Shown piece by piece: positions 44,023-55,953 of a stretch of DNA of 64,000 bases; positions within the stretch are counted from its first letter, which is position 1, and the number at the start of each line of letters is the position of its first letter. Source of the DNA: Pisolithus tinctorius (taxonomy: Eukaryota > Basidiomycota > Agaricomycetes > Boletales > Pisolithaceae). The notes under the pieces are model-generated. The model did no database searches, had not been told where the DNA came from, and was given only the letters and a program-made list of their open reading frames with translations. Made by a program: the position numbers and the translations under genes. The stretch is from positions 372,001 through 436,000 of the forward strand of contig JANFAH010000018.1 of the NCBI GenBank assembly GCA_024663395.1. The letters are read 5' to 3'.

Positions 44023-45571
44023 ATGAAGACTGTAGCACCTGCTATCAGTGAACAGAACACTCAAGGGCACAAGTACCCACCTATGGAGGGAATTAGTGGC
44101 TCTGACAGCTCAGATGTGGCCCCAGAAGGAGGAAATAACCTAGTACATGACTGGGGGGACATAGACAACACTATGGCTACTAATGGTGATGAGGCAATTG
44201 CAAACGATCAGGTTGTTTCAATGCCTGAGCCTGGAATTCAAGTCCAAAGTGAAAAAGGTGTTAGTGGGTCGAACCATGAGAATGATGAGGACAAATGCAC
44301 CTTGGACCGAAGGCACCAGGCGACACCTATGCCTGGTCAACACCCTGGGTCATCATGCATGCCTCCAGGACCATATCCGGTCCCAATTCCACCTCCAGGT
44401 GTCAGAAGATCATCTAGAATTTGAAAAACACCTGTAAAAGATGATGATCAACAGTATTTCGTCAATGCCTATGAATGATGGACACTACCTGTGGCAGGGG
44501 ATGCTGTGGGAAGGGACAAAGGTGGTGAGAGTGGTGAGAGAGTGTGGAAATGGCCAGCGAAGGCAGTGATAGGCCTCATGGCGAACAGCAACATCACATC
44601 ATGTGATCACAAACCAGTGACCTTTGCAGAGGCAATGCATTGTCCTGATGCTGATCACTGGTATGCAGCCATGGCCAATGAACTCACAACATTTAAAAAT
44701 ATAGGATTATATGAGGAGGTCCCTTGGCCACCTGATTGAAAGATCATCAACTCAAAATGGGTCTACAACATAAAATGAGGACTGATGGGCAAAATTGATA
44801 AATACAAGGCATGACTTGTTGCAAAAGGGTTTATGCAGGTGCATGGCATTGACTACATGGAGATGTTTGCACCTGTATCCAAGTTCTCTATGATAAGAAT
44901 TCTGCTTGCCCTTGCCACTAAGTACAACCTCAAAGTTCATCAGATGGACATGAAATCTGCCTTTTTGAATGGCAAACCCAAGGAAGAAATTTATCTTTGT
45001 CCCCCTCCAGGTTTTCATGACTCTAGTGACATTGTCTGGCGCCTTTATCATGTGCTTTATGGACTCAAACAAGCTCCAAAATCCTGGTATATGAGACTTC
45101 GAGAAGTCTTTGAGTCACTCAGATTCACATGCAACAACACAGACCATAGTCTATTTTTCAAGGTTGAAGATGGTGCCTTAATCATCATAGCTGTGTATGT
45201 TGATGATAAACTAATCCTGTCAAAGAGCTGCAAAGCCATCAAATGCTTAAAAACCCAACTGTCAGCCGAGTACGACCTCTTGGACTTGGGGGAAGCTCAT
45301 TGGATACTTGGGATGGAGATTATACGAGACTGTGACAAGGGAGTGGTAGAACTCTCCCAGCATCACTATATAGAGTTGATTCTCGAGCACATAGGCATGC
45401 AGGATGGCCAGACAGTGTCCACACCCATCGAGCAAAACCTGAAACTTGAAAAACTTGATGCTCCCACATGTGATCTTCAGTCATGTCAGTCAGCACTTGG
45501 CATGCTGATGTATGCCATGTTGGCAACACAACCTGACCTCACCTTTGCTGTAGGAGTACTCAGCAGGCATG
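44023..45571 (+). pseudogene. copia-2 reverse transcriptase
   Basis: Acidic linker (44023-44424), then TGA-broken RT start (44491-44810) and an open stretch 44833-45571: HGIDYMEMFAPVSKFSM, VHQMDMKSAFLNG, LYGLKQAPKSWYMR, VYVDDKLIL (catalytic box intact), LLDLGEAHWILGMEI. Interrupted by C2 inside SRHAA/TPGD; the frame resumes at 47436. Confidence 0.88.
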
Positions 45572-45575
45572 CTGC

Positions 45576-47431
45576 TGTCACACACCAAAGGTGTTGTGGA
45601 CATGGTTACAGCTGACTCTGCCTAACTCATCAATGAGTTGCACACAATGCCCATGCCATGCAGATGAAGACTAAAGGCCTCATGCATAGAAAGACTGCCA
45701 GACGTGAGCAGTCATCCTTTGCACAAGAACTAGTCATCAGTGCTAAAGAGAAAAGAGGAAGCAAGTTAAGTGCACACTAAAGGTTTTTAGCACGCATGTA
45801 TGGCATTCTAGTTTTTGTTGTATCTCCACCATTTCCAAAGATGTTGACTCCATTCTCACACTCACTTAAAGTGCTCAGCCCCACAATTCTTCCTTCCAAA
45901 TTTGGAGAGGATCCTCACACCCTACGCATTTCTACAGCACTCCATCCATCAGACACTCATTTCACTAAGTCCATCAATCATGGCCACCTCTTTGTCAATC
46001 ATCTCACTTGTCTCATTTGCCAGAGACAGTGGCTATGTATATCTGCCAGGCATTCCCACCAGCTTCCATCCTGAAGCCCCCTGGTTCATCCCATCATTGT
46101 CAGCCCCGTCTCATCCCATGCAGCTTGGTCAGCATGTTCTCCTTGTCAGTATGACTTCCAGAAGGATGTTCTTTGGTTGCCTCAGGTCTGTCACTCGGTT
46201 AGAAAGGTCTTATGTGGTCGTTTCAGTCCCCCTGGTTGATGAAGCATATGGATCGTTCCTCCCTGCTCCCTGCATCATCTTTATTCCAATCTTGTCCATC
46301 ATTCTTCCCACATTGTGACAGCTGCAGCATAGTCTACTGTTCTCCAGCCTCCCTGATTGCATTCATGATGAGTATGACATGCATCTTGCCTTCTTACTGC
46401 AAGATCCAGCAGAAGACATCCCCCTTTCTCCTCCTCCTCCATCAGAGCCCCATCCATGAAGCTTTTGTTAACTTTGCTGAGAGGATGGAAGGGTGGAGAT
46501 GTGATCACCTATGCTCCCATTGCCCCAAAGACCCCCAACACCCTAGCCCCCTTTGATGCCTGACTCATGCCCTCCAATTCTGGAATTAATACTTCCCTAT
46601 CTGGAAACACTGTCCATCTGTCATGCCATCTTTGGATCTAGAGATGTCTCTGCCAAGATCTAACTTGCATCGCCACCCCCTAATGTGATATCAGTGCACT
46701 GACTCCATTTGACTCATTTTGTGATATTTTGACTGTCCTTGACTCATTCATTGCCAATACTTACCAATTTTCTTTGCTTGCTTACTTTTCATTTCTCACT
46801 TACTCATCATGATTACTCAGTCCTTACTCATTACTTACCAGATGTTTGTGCCTTGTTTGTCACAAGCTGTGCTCCCCCCACAGTATATAAACCCCCATGT
46901 ACTTAGCTACACCCCAAGCAATCAAGTGAACCAGAAGCCATTCACTCAGCAGTCAGTCAGTTCAGCTCAGCATAACTCATTGTCGACAGTCGAGGCTCAT
47001 TTGGAAGAGTCTATCTGTCTTCATTCATATCATTGGTAGTTGAGGCTCCATGAAGGGGTCTATCTGCCTCCATCATTTATCTGAAGCTTTCTCCACTCTT
47101 AGTCAGCAGTCTTGCTTAGTCATCCCTCCACTCCTGCATAACTCGTCAATGACTTGTGCCAGGAGCACATCCAAAAGATCATCATGCCAGAGTACTTTCC
47201 GCTGAATACCTTCACTCTATTCAGTGTCCCCCATCCAGTCATCACTCACTTGTCCACTCCTGCATAACTTGTCGATGACTTGTGCCAGGAGCCCTCTACT
47301 TGAAGTCCCCCCCACACATTCAGGTTTTTCTGCACTCCAGGCTCTGTGGAGGCACACCACCACTCACACTTTATTTGTCTTTGGTGTTGGATTTGTTTGG
47401 TTTATACCAGCTTTCCACACTTTGACTCACA
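45576..47431 (+). mobile_element. 1.86-kb solo LTR C2
   Basis: 1856 bp, same family as C1; TSD CTGC (45572-45575) versus CCGC (47432-47435), consistent with CpG decay of one copy. The internal frame 45902-46318 is cut short by TGA where C1 has CGA. Confidence 0.92.
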
Positions 47432-47435
47432 CCGC

Positions 47436-48006
47436 TACCCCTGGAGACTGACATTGGTCTGTGCTGAAGCAAGTCTACTGGTACCTGCATGAAACTTCAA
47501 GTGTGTGTCCACAGTACACAAGGGACCCTAGTGGCTCCCTCATAGGTTATGCTGATGTGGACTGGGCCACAGATGTTAATGACCATTGCTCAGTCTCAGG
47601 CTATGTCTTCACCCTGTCTGGTGGAGCTGTAAGCTGATCTTCAAAGAAACAGACCTCCATAGCCCTGTCAAGCACAGCAGCTGAGTACATGGTGGTTTCA
47701 GCAGCTGGAAAGGAACTCCTTTGGGTTTGCACCTTACTCCATGAACTGGATGCAGTTGAGATCATGTGGCTGACCCCCCTTCTAGTTGACAATCAATCTG
47801 TGATAGCACTAACTGCCAATGCCATGTTCCATGATCGCACCAAGCACATATCAATCTGTCATCATTTTATTCATGAAAAGGTGGAGAGTGGAGACCTGGC
47901 AGTCTGGTATGTACCTACAAAAGAGCAGGTGGCTGATGTCCTCACCAAGGGGCTATCACATGAGAAGCATGAGTGTTTCTCTTCTGGTATGGGTATTATT
48001 TTCTAA
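47436..48006 (+). pseudogene. copia-2 RNase H
   Basis: Continues RT beyond C2: HWSVLKQVYWYLHET, GYADVDWATD, SVSGYVFTLSGGAVS, LSSTAAEYMVVSAA, VDNQSVIALTANAM, RTKHISICHHFIHEKV and ADVLTKGLSHEKH, then a stop at 48006 before the polypurine tract. TGA replaces Trp codons at two places. Confidence 0.88.
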
Positions 48007-48497
48007 GCCTTGTTATCCTGAGGGGGTGTGTTGAAGTGTCACCACCTTTACCTGACTTTTGCTTACATCATACAAGCTTACATAATAAATCTTCGTACTT
48101 AGGATGTTTGTTTTTCCTTCAGGTGTACCTCAGACTTCTTCTAACTGAAGCCTGAGGTAACTGTTCTTTGTTAATTAATAGCTGCCTTACTGACTTACTA
48201 CTGTAGTCCCCTCCCTAGGTTAGCTGTGAATACAGACTCCTTCTAACTGAAGCCTGAGTCTCCTTCCTAGGTCCCTTATCTTGGCCTACCTTCAATATAT
48301 GGATGGACCAGTAACATATAAGGAAAGTACCTACTATGTATAGTAAAGAATAGTGGAGAATGTCATGGAACATGACATCATATGTGACATCATAGTGGAG
48401 CTGAATGACTGAGCAAGTCACATGATAAGACATGTTGTAAGAAACATGTTTGTCTAGAAATGTCTAGACAGTTGGAACATATAGAATATTTCCAACA

Positions 48498-48579
48498 CTC
48501 CTCCTCACTCTAGAATGGGAGAGTAATAAGTCCCATTGATGAGTGATCTGTTTCAAATTTTTGCCACATTAATGATTTG
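48498..48579 (-). pseudogene. copia-4 RNase H C-terminus
   Basis: The last codons of copia-4 pol (SLMWQKFETDHSSMG-like) and the reverse polypurine tract ctcctcctcactc next to the LTR. Separated from the rest (55954 onward) by copia-3 with TSD GTAAG. Confidence 0.7.
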
Positions 48580-49139
48580 GTAAGTGTTAGATTTGGCAAG
48601 TTGCTCATAGCCTTTGTTCACTAATTGACACTACTTTTCCTTACCATGGGAAACACTTCCCATTTACAGGTCTACAAGACCACTGTACTTAGTTGTTTTG
48701 AGCACTGACAATACAGCGCGGTAATTTTTGGTTTATTGTCTCCAAATGTTTCATATGTATAATTAATGGTAGAAGCACTCACGCTATGACTGTGCTTGTA
48801 GTTTCAATACCGGGTTCAACACCCATGTCTCACCCTTTGTTTCATATAGTGTATTTAACTTGCTACTGTAGTAACACCACCTCAGATGTTTGCCACTCAC
48901 ACACTCAACTGAGGTGGGTATAGTGTCTTGTTCCCATGTTTGTGTACTTTGCGCTCACATCATTACCTTAGATCTTGCTATAGGTAATGCAAATAGTAGA
49001 CGTTTGCTGCTCACACACTCGACTGAGATCTTGCTATAGATTTCTGTGAGGTTATGAGCCCTGAGCTCTAATAGCCTATATGATGTCTCACCATTATTTT
49101 TTGATATTCTCGCTGCCAATCAACCCTCGTCCCCCCACA

Positions 49140-50180
49140 ATGACTACTGCCATCCCTGTCACCACCAACACGCTCCCAGGCAATGTCCTGAAACTTGACA
49201 TCAAAGGCACAAACTGGGTGATCTTCTCCCTTCGCTTCCAGACCACCGTCGAAGCTAAGGAATTGTGGTCCCATTTTGATGGCACCTCTCCTTGCCCTGT
49301 CAGCACGACCTCCACCAATCAGGATGGATTTGTGACCATAGTCCCTCCTGATGCTGATGAACTCACTAAGTGGCAGAAAAGCAAAAATATGGTAAAACAC
49401 TTACTTACCCAACAGATCCCTGATTCCACTGCACTCCGGGTGTGTAGCCTTGACAGCATCGCAGCTATGTGGAATGAAATCATTCATGAATACACGGAGA
49501 AGGGTGCTTATGCACAGACTGACCTTTGCACGAAGTTTCTAAACTTGCAGTGCCCTGTTGACAGTGACGTCTGCTAGTTCTTGGACAATCTGTGTACAAA
49601 GAGAGACAAGTTAGCTGCTGTCGGCATACAGATCGAAGAAAAGGATTACCACTCAACCATCATCCAATTGCTGCCTAAGTACCTCGCCAGCTTCGTGTCT
49701 GGACAGCTAGCAACCGCATGCCTGTACAGCCTGACACAAACTATTGACCCTGACGTTCTCATCTCCTTGATCATCGAAGAGTCTGAGCACAGAAGTTGCA
49801 AAGAGACTCAGCACGTGCGATCCAAAGCCAAGAATCGCGATGGCGATGAAGCCATGTCATTGACCCCCAGAAATTCTTTCGGAAGGGGGAGAGGAAATGG
49901 AAGAAATGGTAGTCGAGGGGGTAGCTCCAGAGGGCACGCTCGCCAGCAAGGCCCCTGCTGGAACTGTGGGTCAAGGGAACACTACAAATCTCAATGTCCT
50001 AATCTTGACAAAACAAAGAAAGAAAGCTTACCTGCTGCCACCAAGGGATCTGTGCATGCTGTAATGCTTGATTCTGATGAAGAGGGCGCCTTCTCGGTGC
50101 ATGCCCTGGATGAACTCAACGACAAAGGTTTGCTCCCTGACTTGCTGAGTGTATCATCAGACGACGATGACATTGATTGA
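49140..50180 (+). pseudogene. copia-3 Gag
   Basis: From ATG 49140 (an upstream ATG at 49080 is also in frame): GTNWVIFSLRFQTTVEAKEL, LWSHFDGT, then a TAG at 49575 inside SDVC-FLDN. It continues to 50180 with an RGRGNGRNGSRGG basic stretch, zinc knuckle CWNCGSREHYKSQC and an acidic end (SSDDDDID). Confidence 0.88.
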
Positions 50181-50219
50181 TGCTGCTTCATCACCACCAA
50201 TGAAGACTGGTTCAGCGAG

Positions 50220-51671
50220 ATGGGGGATGTGGATGACGAGCACTCACCCCATGGTGATGCTTCAAATCATGTTGAGCCCACTAACACCTCCCCAGAGTTT
50301 GTGAACCTCGTAAATGACAGCCCCATCAGTATGCCTGTCATTGAACTCTACAATTCTGGATCCACTCGACACATCTCCCCTTACAAGGAGAAGTTCGAGA
50401 TGTTGGTGACGATACCACCCAAGTCATTCTCAGCTGCCAACAAACAACTCTTTGATGCTACAGCTATGGGGGAGTTAGTCATAGAGGTGCCAAATGGGTA
50501 TGATGTAACTAAACTGCGACTCACCGAAGTGCTATACTCACCTGAGGTTGGATACACCCTTGTGTCTGTCGGCCACCTTGACCAGCTAGGCTACTCCATC
50601 ACCTTCGCTGAAGGTACCTGTACCATCAGGAACCCTGCCAATGATGTTGTTGGTCGCATCCCTAAGTCTAAAGCCAGGCTCTATTGCATCGTCCACAACA
50701 ACAATCACGACAGTGCAAACACAGCAGCTGAATCAATAACTGTGATGGAACTTCACCATAGGATGGGACACATTTCTCCATCCGTCGCTTGTTGCCTAGC
50801 TGAAAAGGGACTTGTATCAGGTTTGAAGTTTGACTTGTTGAAAGACAAGCCAACCTTCTGTGAAGCCTGTGTATACGTGAAGGCAACCAGGAAGCCTGTC
50901 ACAAAGGAACACATTGGAGAATGAGCTCGCGAGTTTGCTGAAGAAGTACATAGCGACATCTGGGGACCTGCACCCATAGAAACTCTCAGTGGACAGTGTT
51001 ACTACATTTCCTTCACCAACGATAAGACGTGACTCACCTATATTCATCTCCTTCGCCAGAAGAGTGAAGCCTTCACAGCCTACAAAGATTTTGAGGCCTG
51101 GTGTCGCACCCAGCATAACACTCGCGTGAAGACCCTCCATTCCAATTGGGGTGGCAAGTACCTTGGAAAAGAATTTGTGATGTACCTCAAGGTGGCTGGA
51201 ATGAAACAGAAGCTCACTGTGCATGATACCCCACAGCACAATGGAGTTGCTGAGCGTCTCAATTGCACCTTGCTTGAAAAAGTCCATGCCATGCTGCATG
51301 AGAGCGGCTTGCCTTGTGCTCTATGGGGTGAAGCGGTGCACCACACTGTCTGGTTAAAGAACAGGACTCCCACCAGAGCACTTGACAGTGGGACGCCCCT
51401 CGAAGCTGTGACCAGGAAGAAACCAGACCTCAGTCGAGCCCACACATGGGGCTCGAGTGTCTGGGTACAAATTGAGGGTGGAACCAAGCTTGGAGGGCGT
51501 GTTGCAGAGGGCCGATGGGTTGGGATTAATGATAACAGCCCCAATGGCTGTCATGTGTACTGGCCTGAAAAGAAGTCAGTTACTGTGAAAGGAATGTATA
51601 TTGGAATCCCTCCTCAGCTGAGTTGTTACCTCATGAGGGGGAGGAAGAAGACAGCTGCTTACCAAATGTGA
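50220..51671 (+). pseudogene. copia-3 protease-integrase
   Basis: Protease motif degenerate (ELYNSGSTRHIS, where DSG is expected). Integrase: HHRMGHISPSVA, CEACVYVKATRKP, first Asp in VHSDIWGP (after a TGA at 50922), second catalytic position LHSNWGGKY (Asn for Asp, Trp for Arg, both CpG-type changes), Glu in QHNGVAERLN. A second TGA lies near 51029. Inactive. Confidence 0.88.
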
Positions 51672-53611
51672 TGCTAATGCCTCCAGCTCCCATCCCAAAG
51701 ACAAAAGAAATTCCAACGCCTCCACATGTCGCCCCAGCTCATCCTGTGCCCCCATCACCTCCAGCTGAACCACCCATCATGAAACGAATTCAAAAGCCTA
51801 GCCAACGACTTGCTGATATCCTCGCTGGTAAAGGCAGTACAAACAGTTGTGGTATACCTAATATACCAAAAGGAGTCCAGCTCCCCACTACAGTCGAAGA
51901 TGAAGCTGACCCCACCAGGCTTGAGGGGGGGGACAGAGCTGCAGCCTTGCTCACATCCATCATAGACGATCCTGATGACACCCTTTGCAATATTGACCTC
52001 GCTATGGCCATGAATGAAGTCACTGCCAAGTCCGAAGCCCTTGAGCCTACCTCACTGGCTGAGGCTCGTTGTCGGCCAGATTGGCTGCAGTGGGAGGCTG
52101 GGATAAGAGAAGAGTTAGCAATGTTACACATGGCAGGTACTTGGGAACTTGTTGATGCACCTCATGGTGCCAACATAGTTGGATCCAAATGGGTGTTCCA
52201 TGCGAAGAAAGACGCTGCTGGAAATGTAGTATGGTACAAAGCCCGACTCATCGCTCAAGGCTTCTCTCAAGTCGAAGGTGTCAATTATTTCGATACCTTC
52301 GCCCCAGTCGCAATGCTCGCATCCATTTGAACTGTCCTTGCCATGGCAGCGCAATCAAACCTGGAACTCCATCAGATCAATATCAAAGGCACATACCTGA
52401 ATGGCACACTTACCGATGACGAAGTAATCTACATGAAACAGCCCCCAGGCTTTGAATCCACCGATCACCCCAATAAAGTCTGTTGCCTCCGAAAGACATT
52501 GTATGGTTTGAAGCAGAGTGGCCATCACTGGTACCAAAGGTTAGTGGAGATCCTCGTCGATGAGCTGGGCCTTACCCAGTACTCGGTTGACCAGGCTGTC
52601 TATTTCAGATGACGCACCACCGGTGAGCTTGTCATTGTTGTCGTCCATGTTGATGATTGCACCATCGCCGCAATGTCCCTAAATGAGATAGAGGAGCTTA
52701 AGCACAATGTCAGAAAATACATTGAGATTACCAACCTTGGGGAACTTCACTGGCTGCTTGGCATTGAAGTAACCAGAAATAGAGACGAACGTACCATCTC
52801 CCTGTGCCAATGCCCCTACATCGAGTCCATCATACGACACTTCAGCTTCAACGAGCTCAAGCCCATGTCGAACCCAATGGAACCCAACACCAAACTGCAT
52901 TCTGGGCAGTCACTGTCAACTGGTGCCAAATTCACTATGATGCGCCACATACCCTATCGTGAAGCCGTAGGATCACTCATGTACACCTCCCTTGCCACTC
53001 GTCCCAACATCTCATATGCCATAACGACTGTCTCACATTTCTTGGGCAACCCTGGAGTCGCTCATTGGGAAGCTGTAAAGAGAATTTATTGGTACCTTCT
53101 TGGGACAAAAGGCTTACGACTCACGTATGGGGGATCACCAAGTGCGTTGACTGGGTATGCAGATGCAGACAGCAGCATGGCAGAAGACCGCAGAGCAGTC
53201 TCAGGGTACGCTTTTCTAATAGACAGCAGAGCAGTGTCGTGGTCTTCTAAAAGACAGGAAATTGTCTTGCTCTCAACAACTGAGAGCGAGTACATGGCAG
53301 CCACACATGTGGCCAAGGAGGCCTTGTGGCTTCAGTCACTCATCGGGGAGCTTTTTCAGCCATTCATCGAGCCAACCACATTGTTTTCTGATAATCAATC
53401 AGCCATTGTGCTCACTAAAGAACATCAGTATCACACATGCACCAAACACATCGATATCCACTTTCACTTCATTTGCTGGGTCGTAGAAAATGGCAAAATT
53501 CACCTCATATATTGCCTGACCACAGACATGATCACTGATATGCTAATGAAGGCGCTACCATCTCCAAAGGTGAAACATTTCGCAGTTGAACTCAGCCTAC
53601 GTCCGACTTGA
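51623..53611 (+). pseudogene. copia-3 reverse transcriptase-RNase H
   Basis: Pro-rich linker (51623-51900), RT from about 52030: GSKWVFHAKKDAAGNVVWYK, VEGVNYFDTFAPVA, LHQINIKGTYLNG (first catalytic Asp is Asn), LYGLKQSGHHWYQ, VVHVDDCTI (Asp pair intact), LGELHWLLGIEV. RNase H 53060-53611: GYADADSSMAEDRR, LSTTESEYMAAT, LFSDNQSAIVLTK, TKHIDIHFHFI. TGA stops at about 52328 and 52610. Confidence 0.88.
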
Positions 53612-53816
53612 GGGGGAGTGTTAGATTTGGCAAGTTGCTCGTAGCCTTCGTTCACTAATTGACGCTACTTTTCCTCACCATGGGAAACACTTCCCATTTA
53701 TGGGTCTACAAGACCACTGTACTTAGTTGTTTTGAGCGCTGACAATACAGCATGGTAATTTTTGGTTTATCATCTCCAAATGTTTCATATGTATAATTAA
53801 TGGTACAAGCACTCGC

Positions 53817-55677
53817 TGTGAGTCAAAGTGTGGAATGCTGGTGAAAACCAAACAAATCCAACACAAAAGACAAATAAGAGCAAGTGGTGGTTTGCCTCCA
53901 TGGAACCTGGAGTGCAGAGAAACCTAAAGTGGGGGGAGTTTCAATGGCAGGTGCTCCTAGCGCAAGTCATCGATGAGTTATGCAGGAGAGGATGAATGAA
54001 TGCTGATTGAGAAGGGGGTGCTGAACAGAGCAGGGGTGTTCAGCTGAAAGGACTTGGGAGTAATGGACTTCAATAGAATATGCTCCTGGCACAAGTCAAT
54101 GACGAGTTATGCAGGAGTGGATGGATGACTAAATGAGAGGTTGCTGACTAAGCACTGATGATACTGCTGATGATGAATAGAGGTAGATAGACCCTTGATG
54201 GAGCCTCAACTACCAATGATATAAATGAAGACAGATAGCCTCTTCCAAATGAGCCTCAACTGTTGACGATGAGATATGCTGAGCTGACTGCTGAGTGACT
54301 TCTTCTGAATTGCTTCTGAATTGCTTCTTGGTAGCTAAGTACATGGGGGTTTATATACTATGGGGGGAGCACAGCTTGTGACAAACAGGGCACAAACACT
54401 TGGTAAGTAATGAGTAAGGACTGAGTAATCATGATGAGTAAGCGAGAAATGAAAAGTAAGCAAGCAAAGAGGATTGGTAAGTATTGGCAATGAACGAGTC
54501 AAGGATAGTCAAAATATCACAGAATGAGTCAAATGGAGTCAGAAACTGAGTAAGCGCACTGATATCACATTAGGGGGTGGCGATGCAAGTCAGATCTCGG
54601 TGGAGACATCTCTAGATCCTAAGATGGCATGACAGATGGATGGTGTTTCCAGATAGGGAAGTATTAATTGCAGAATTGAAGGGCATGAGTCAGGCATCAA
54701 GGGGGGCTAGGGCATTGGGGGTCTGATGGGGCAATGGGAGCATACACAATTGCGTCTCCCACCCTTTCATCCTCTCAGTGAAGTTAACAAAACTTCATGA
54801 ACGGGGCTCTGATGGAGGAGGAGGAGAAGGGGGGATGTCTTCTGCTGGATCTTGCAGTAGGAAGGCAAGATGCATGTCATACTCGTCATGGATGCGATCA
54901 GGGAGGCTGGAGGACAGTAGATTATACTGCAGCTGTCACAATGTGGGAAGAACAATGGACGAGATTGGAATAAAGACAGTGCAGGGAGCAGGGAGGAACG
55001 ATCCATATGCTTCATCAAGAGGGGAGACTGCAACAACCACATAAGGCCTTTCTAACTGAGTGACAGACCTGAGGTGACTGAAGAATGTCCTTCTGGAAGT
55101 CATACTGACAAGGAGAACACACTGACCAAGCTGCATGGGATAAGATGGGGCTGACAATGATGGGATGAACCAGGGGGCTTCAGGACGGAAGCTGGTGGGA
55201 ACACCTGGCAGATATACATAGCCATTGTCTCTGGCAAATGAGACAAGCAAGATGATTGACGAAGAGGTGGCCATGATTGATGGACTTTGCAAAATGAGCA
55301 TCTGATGGATGGAGTGCTGTAGAAACGTGTAGGGTGTGAGGATCCTCTCCAAATTTGGAAGGAAGAATCGTGGGGCTGAGCACTTTAAGCGAGTGTGCGA
55401 ACTGAGTTGATATCTTTGGAAATGGCAGAGATATGATGAAAACCGGGATGCCATACATGGGCACTAAAAACTTTTAATGTGCACTTAACTCGCTTCCTCT
55501 TTTCTCTTTAGCACTGATGGCTCGATCTTGTGCGAAGGATGACTGCTCATGTCCAGCAGTCTTTCTACGCATGAGGCCTTCAGTCTTCATCTGCATGCAT
55601 GGGCATTGTGCGCAACTCATCAACGAGTTAGGCAGAGTCAGCTGTAACCATGTCCACAACACCTTTGGTGTGTGACA
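53817..55677 (-). mobile_element. 1.86-kb solo LTR C3
   Basis: 1861 bp in the copia-3 3' LTR, reverse orientation; TSD TCGC (53813-53816) versus TCAC (55678-55681); the intact copia-3 5' LTR shows one TCAC at this site. The internal frame (minus, 55454-54936) has the same CGA-to-TGA stop as C2. Confidence 0.92.
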
Positions 55678-55953
55678 TCACGCTATGACTGTGCTTGTAG
55701 TTTCAATACTGGGTTCAACACCCATGTCTCACCCTTTGTTTCATATAGTGTATTTAACTTGCTACTGTAGTAACACCACCTCAGACGTTTGCCACTCACG
55801 CACTTGACTGAGGTGGGTATAGTGTCTTGTTCCCATGTTCGTGTACTTCGCACTCATGTCGTTACCTTAGATCTTGCTATAGGTAATGCAAATAGTAGAC
55901 ATTTGCTGCTCGTGCACTCGACTGAGATCTTGCTATAGATTTCTGTGAGTAAG

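Larger units (their letters stand above)
41401..48297 (+). mobile_element. Ty1/copia element copia-2
   Basis: 5' LTR 41401-41567 (167 bp), 3' LTR 48029-48297 (269 bp), TGTTGAAGTG...TTCAATA. The 5' LTR is shorter by 102 bp, a deletion between two copies of cttctaactgaagcctgag. The flanks are TATAC (41396-41400) and TATGG (48298-48302), an imperfect TSD in the copia-4 LTR. PBS GGTTATGAGCCCC at 41568; polypurine tract CTGAGGGGGTG before the 3' LTR. Split by C2 at 45576-47431. Confidence 0.92.
48585..55948 (+). mobile_element. Ty1/copia element copia-3
   Basis: 5' LTR 48585-49049 (465 bp), 3' LTR 53619-55948 (465 bp after removing C3), TGTTAGATTTGG...TTTCTGTGA, TSD GTAAG (48580-48584 and 55949-55953) in copia-4 pol. 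PBS GGTTATGAGCCC at 49050; polypurine tract TTGAGGGGGAG at 53608-53618. Gag, integrase, RT and RNase H are in order but each is broken by stops. Confidence 0.95.

Noticed and set aside
44752..45072. 106-codon minus-strand frame opposite copia-2 RT
   Set aside because: Shadow of the RT frame, which shows the conserved motifs on the plus strand.
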